64,000 nt of DNA, taken from the NCBI GenBank assembly GCA_002354655.1, contig DELY01000017.1, forward strand, positions 1 to 64,000, written 5' to 3'. The notes beneath the pieces were generated by a model. It had not been told where the DNA came from and did no database searches. It saw only the letters and a program-made list of their open reading frames with translations. Each line of letters starts with the position of its first letter. The stretch's first letter is position 1. Of the stretch, positions 63,871 to 64,000 are shown piece by piece. This stretch comes from Pseudomonas sp. UBA2684. GTDB taxonomy: Bacteria; Pseudomonadota; Gammaproteobacteria; Pseudomonadales; Pseudomonadaceae. The translations under genes and the position numbers were made by a program.

Positions 63871-64000
63871 TTACTCAGCACTGCTGGCGAAATCGAGATC
63901 TTGGCCCGGCTGAAGGGAGATGATCGCCTTCTTCCAGTCGTTACGCTTGCCCAGGCCGCGAGCGGTGCGCTTAGTCTTACCGAGAACATTCACGGTATTG
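63871..64000 (-). CDS. rplW: 50S ribosomal protein L23 (partial, window edge)
   Basis: The last 42 codons of rplW, read into the window edge: [20 protein letters not shown] followed by [20 protein letters not shown] and TAA. The C-terminal part of L23, which docks the trigger factor and SRP at the tunnel exit. The start lies beyond position 64000, so this entry is incomplete by position, not by mutation. Confidence 0.93.
   Translation of the reverse strand, partial: NTVNVLGKTKRTARGLGKRNDWKKAIISLQPGQDLDFASSAE

Overview
The window is a Pseudomonas-type gammaproteobacterial chromosome segment. Evidence: the rplW-rplQ ribosomal/rpoA run, an xseB-ispA-dxs group, a riboflavin/thiamine/nusB block (ribD-ribE-ribBX-ribH-nusB-thiL-pgpA) in Pseudomonas order, an oprG (OmpW) - epimerase - SDR group, and ssb - MFS - uvrA - ferritin next to the ribosomal cluster. 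From memory, much of 10.8-36.1 kb and 41.5-64 kb follows P. aeruginosa PA4042-PA4069 and PA4232-PA4261. It is not P. aeruginosa: several inserted modules and families of short palindromic repeats break that synteny.

Layout. (1) 1-1.7 kb: a HupE/UreJ membrane protein, a membrane-anchored periplasmic protein and a 42-residue His-tailed lipoprotein. (2) 2.1-9.5 kb, visibly less GC-rich than the housekeeping DNA: two tandem RcsB-like response regulators run into a convergent six-gene chaperone-usher fimbrial operon (major pilin, chaperone, usher, two-domain tip-like subunit, two minor pilins). An RcsB-box-like motif sits in the fimbrial promoter region. (3) 9.9-17.4 kb: TauE-like permease, xseB, ispA, a 1093-residue single-chain biotin-dependent acyl-CoA carboxylase placed between ispA and dxs, then dxs. 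(4) 17.5-21.8 kb: cobalamin riboswitch with a ribosome-site hairpin, btuB, then convergent btuF, a small membrane protein and ribA. (5) 21.9-30 kb: retropepsin-like protease, periplasmic binding protein, pgpA-thiL-nusB-ribH-ribBX-ribE-(FMN riboswitch)-ribD-nrdR. (6) 30-36.1 kb: lipoprotein, methyltransferase, chaperedoxin, then a zinc-linked operon (Zur-like box, His-rich periplasmic protein with a (His-Glu)9 tract, ABC ATPase, permease, DUF3299 protein). (7) 36.3-41.3 kb: a TonB2/TtpC-type energy system (DUF3450, TtpC, ExbB, ExbD, TonB, TPR protein), with a Fur-like box upstream and a 178-bp miniature inverted-repeat element between exbB and exbD. (8) 41.5-52 kb: oprG with an Anr-like box, sugar-nucleotide enzymes, ssb, YajR-like MFS, uvrA, a haem-ligand-less ferritin and katG. 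(9) 52-64 kb: rplQ-rpoA-rpsD-rpsK-rpsM / rpmJ-secY...rplB-rplW(partial), all on the minus strand.

How the genes work together: the housekeeping parts make isoprenoid precursors (IspA, Dxs), flavins, thiamine diphosphate, lipids and ribosomes. Accessory parts deal with metals and cofactors: B12 uptake (BtuB, BtuF), TonB2 energy, the Zur-type module and iron/peroxide handling by ferritin plus KatG. The most interesting signals are the orphan RcsB-like pair with a matching box at the fimbrial promoter, a possible leader ORF between the FMN riboswitch and ribE, the hairpin holding the btuB Shine-Dalgarno, the miniature element splitting exbB from exbD, and a terminator-like hairpin series between rpsN and rpsH. 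All gene calls are from reading the sequence and knowledge of the families; no database search was run.
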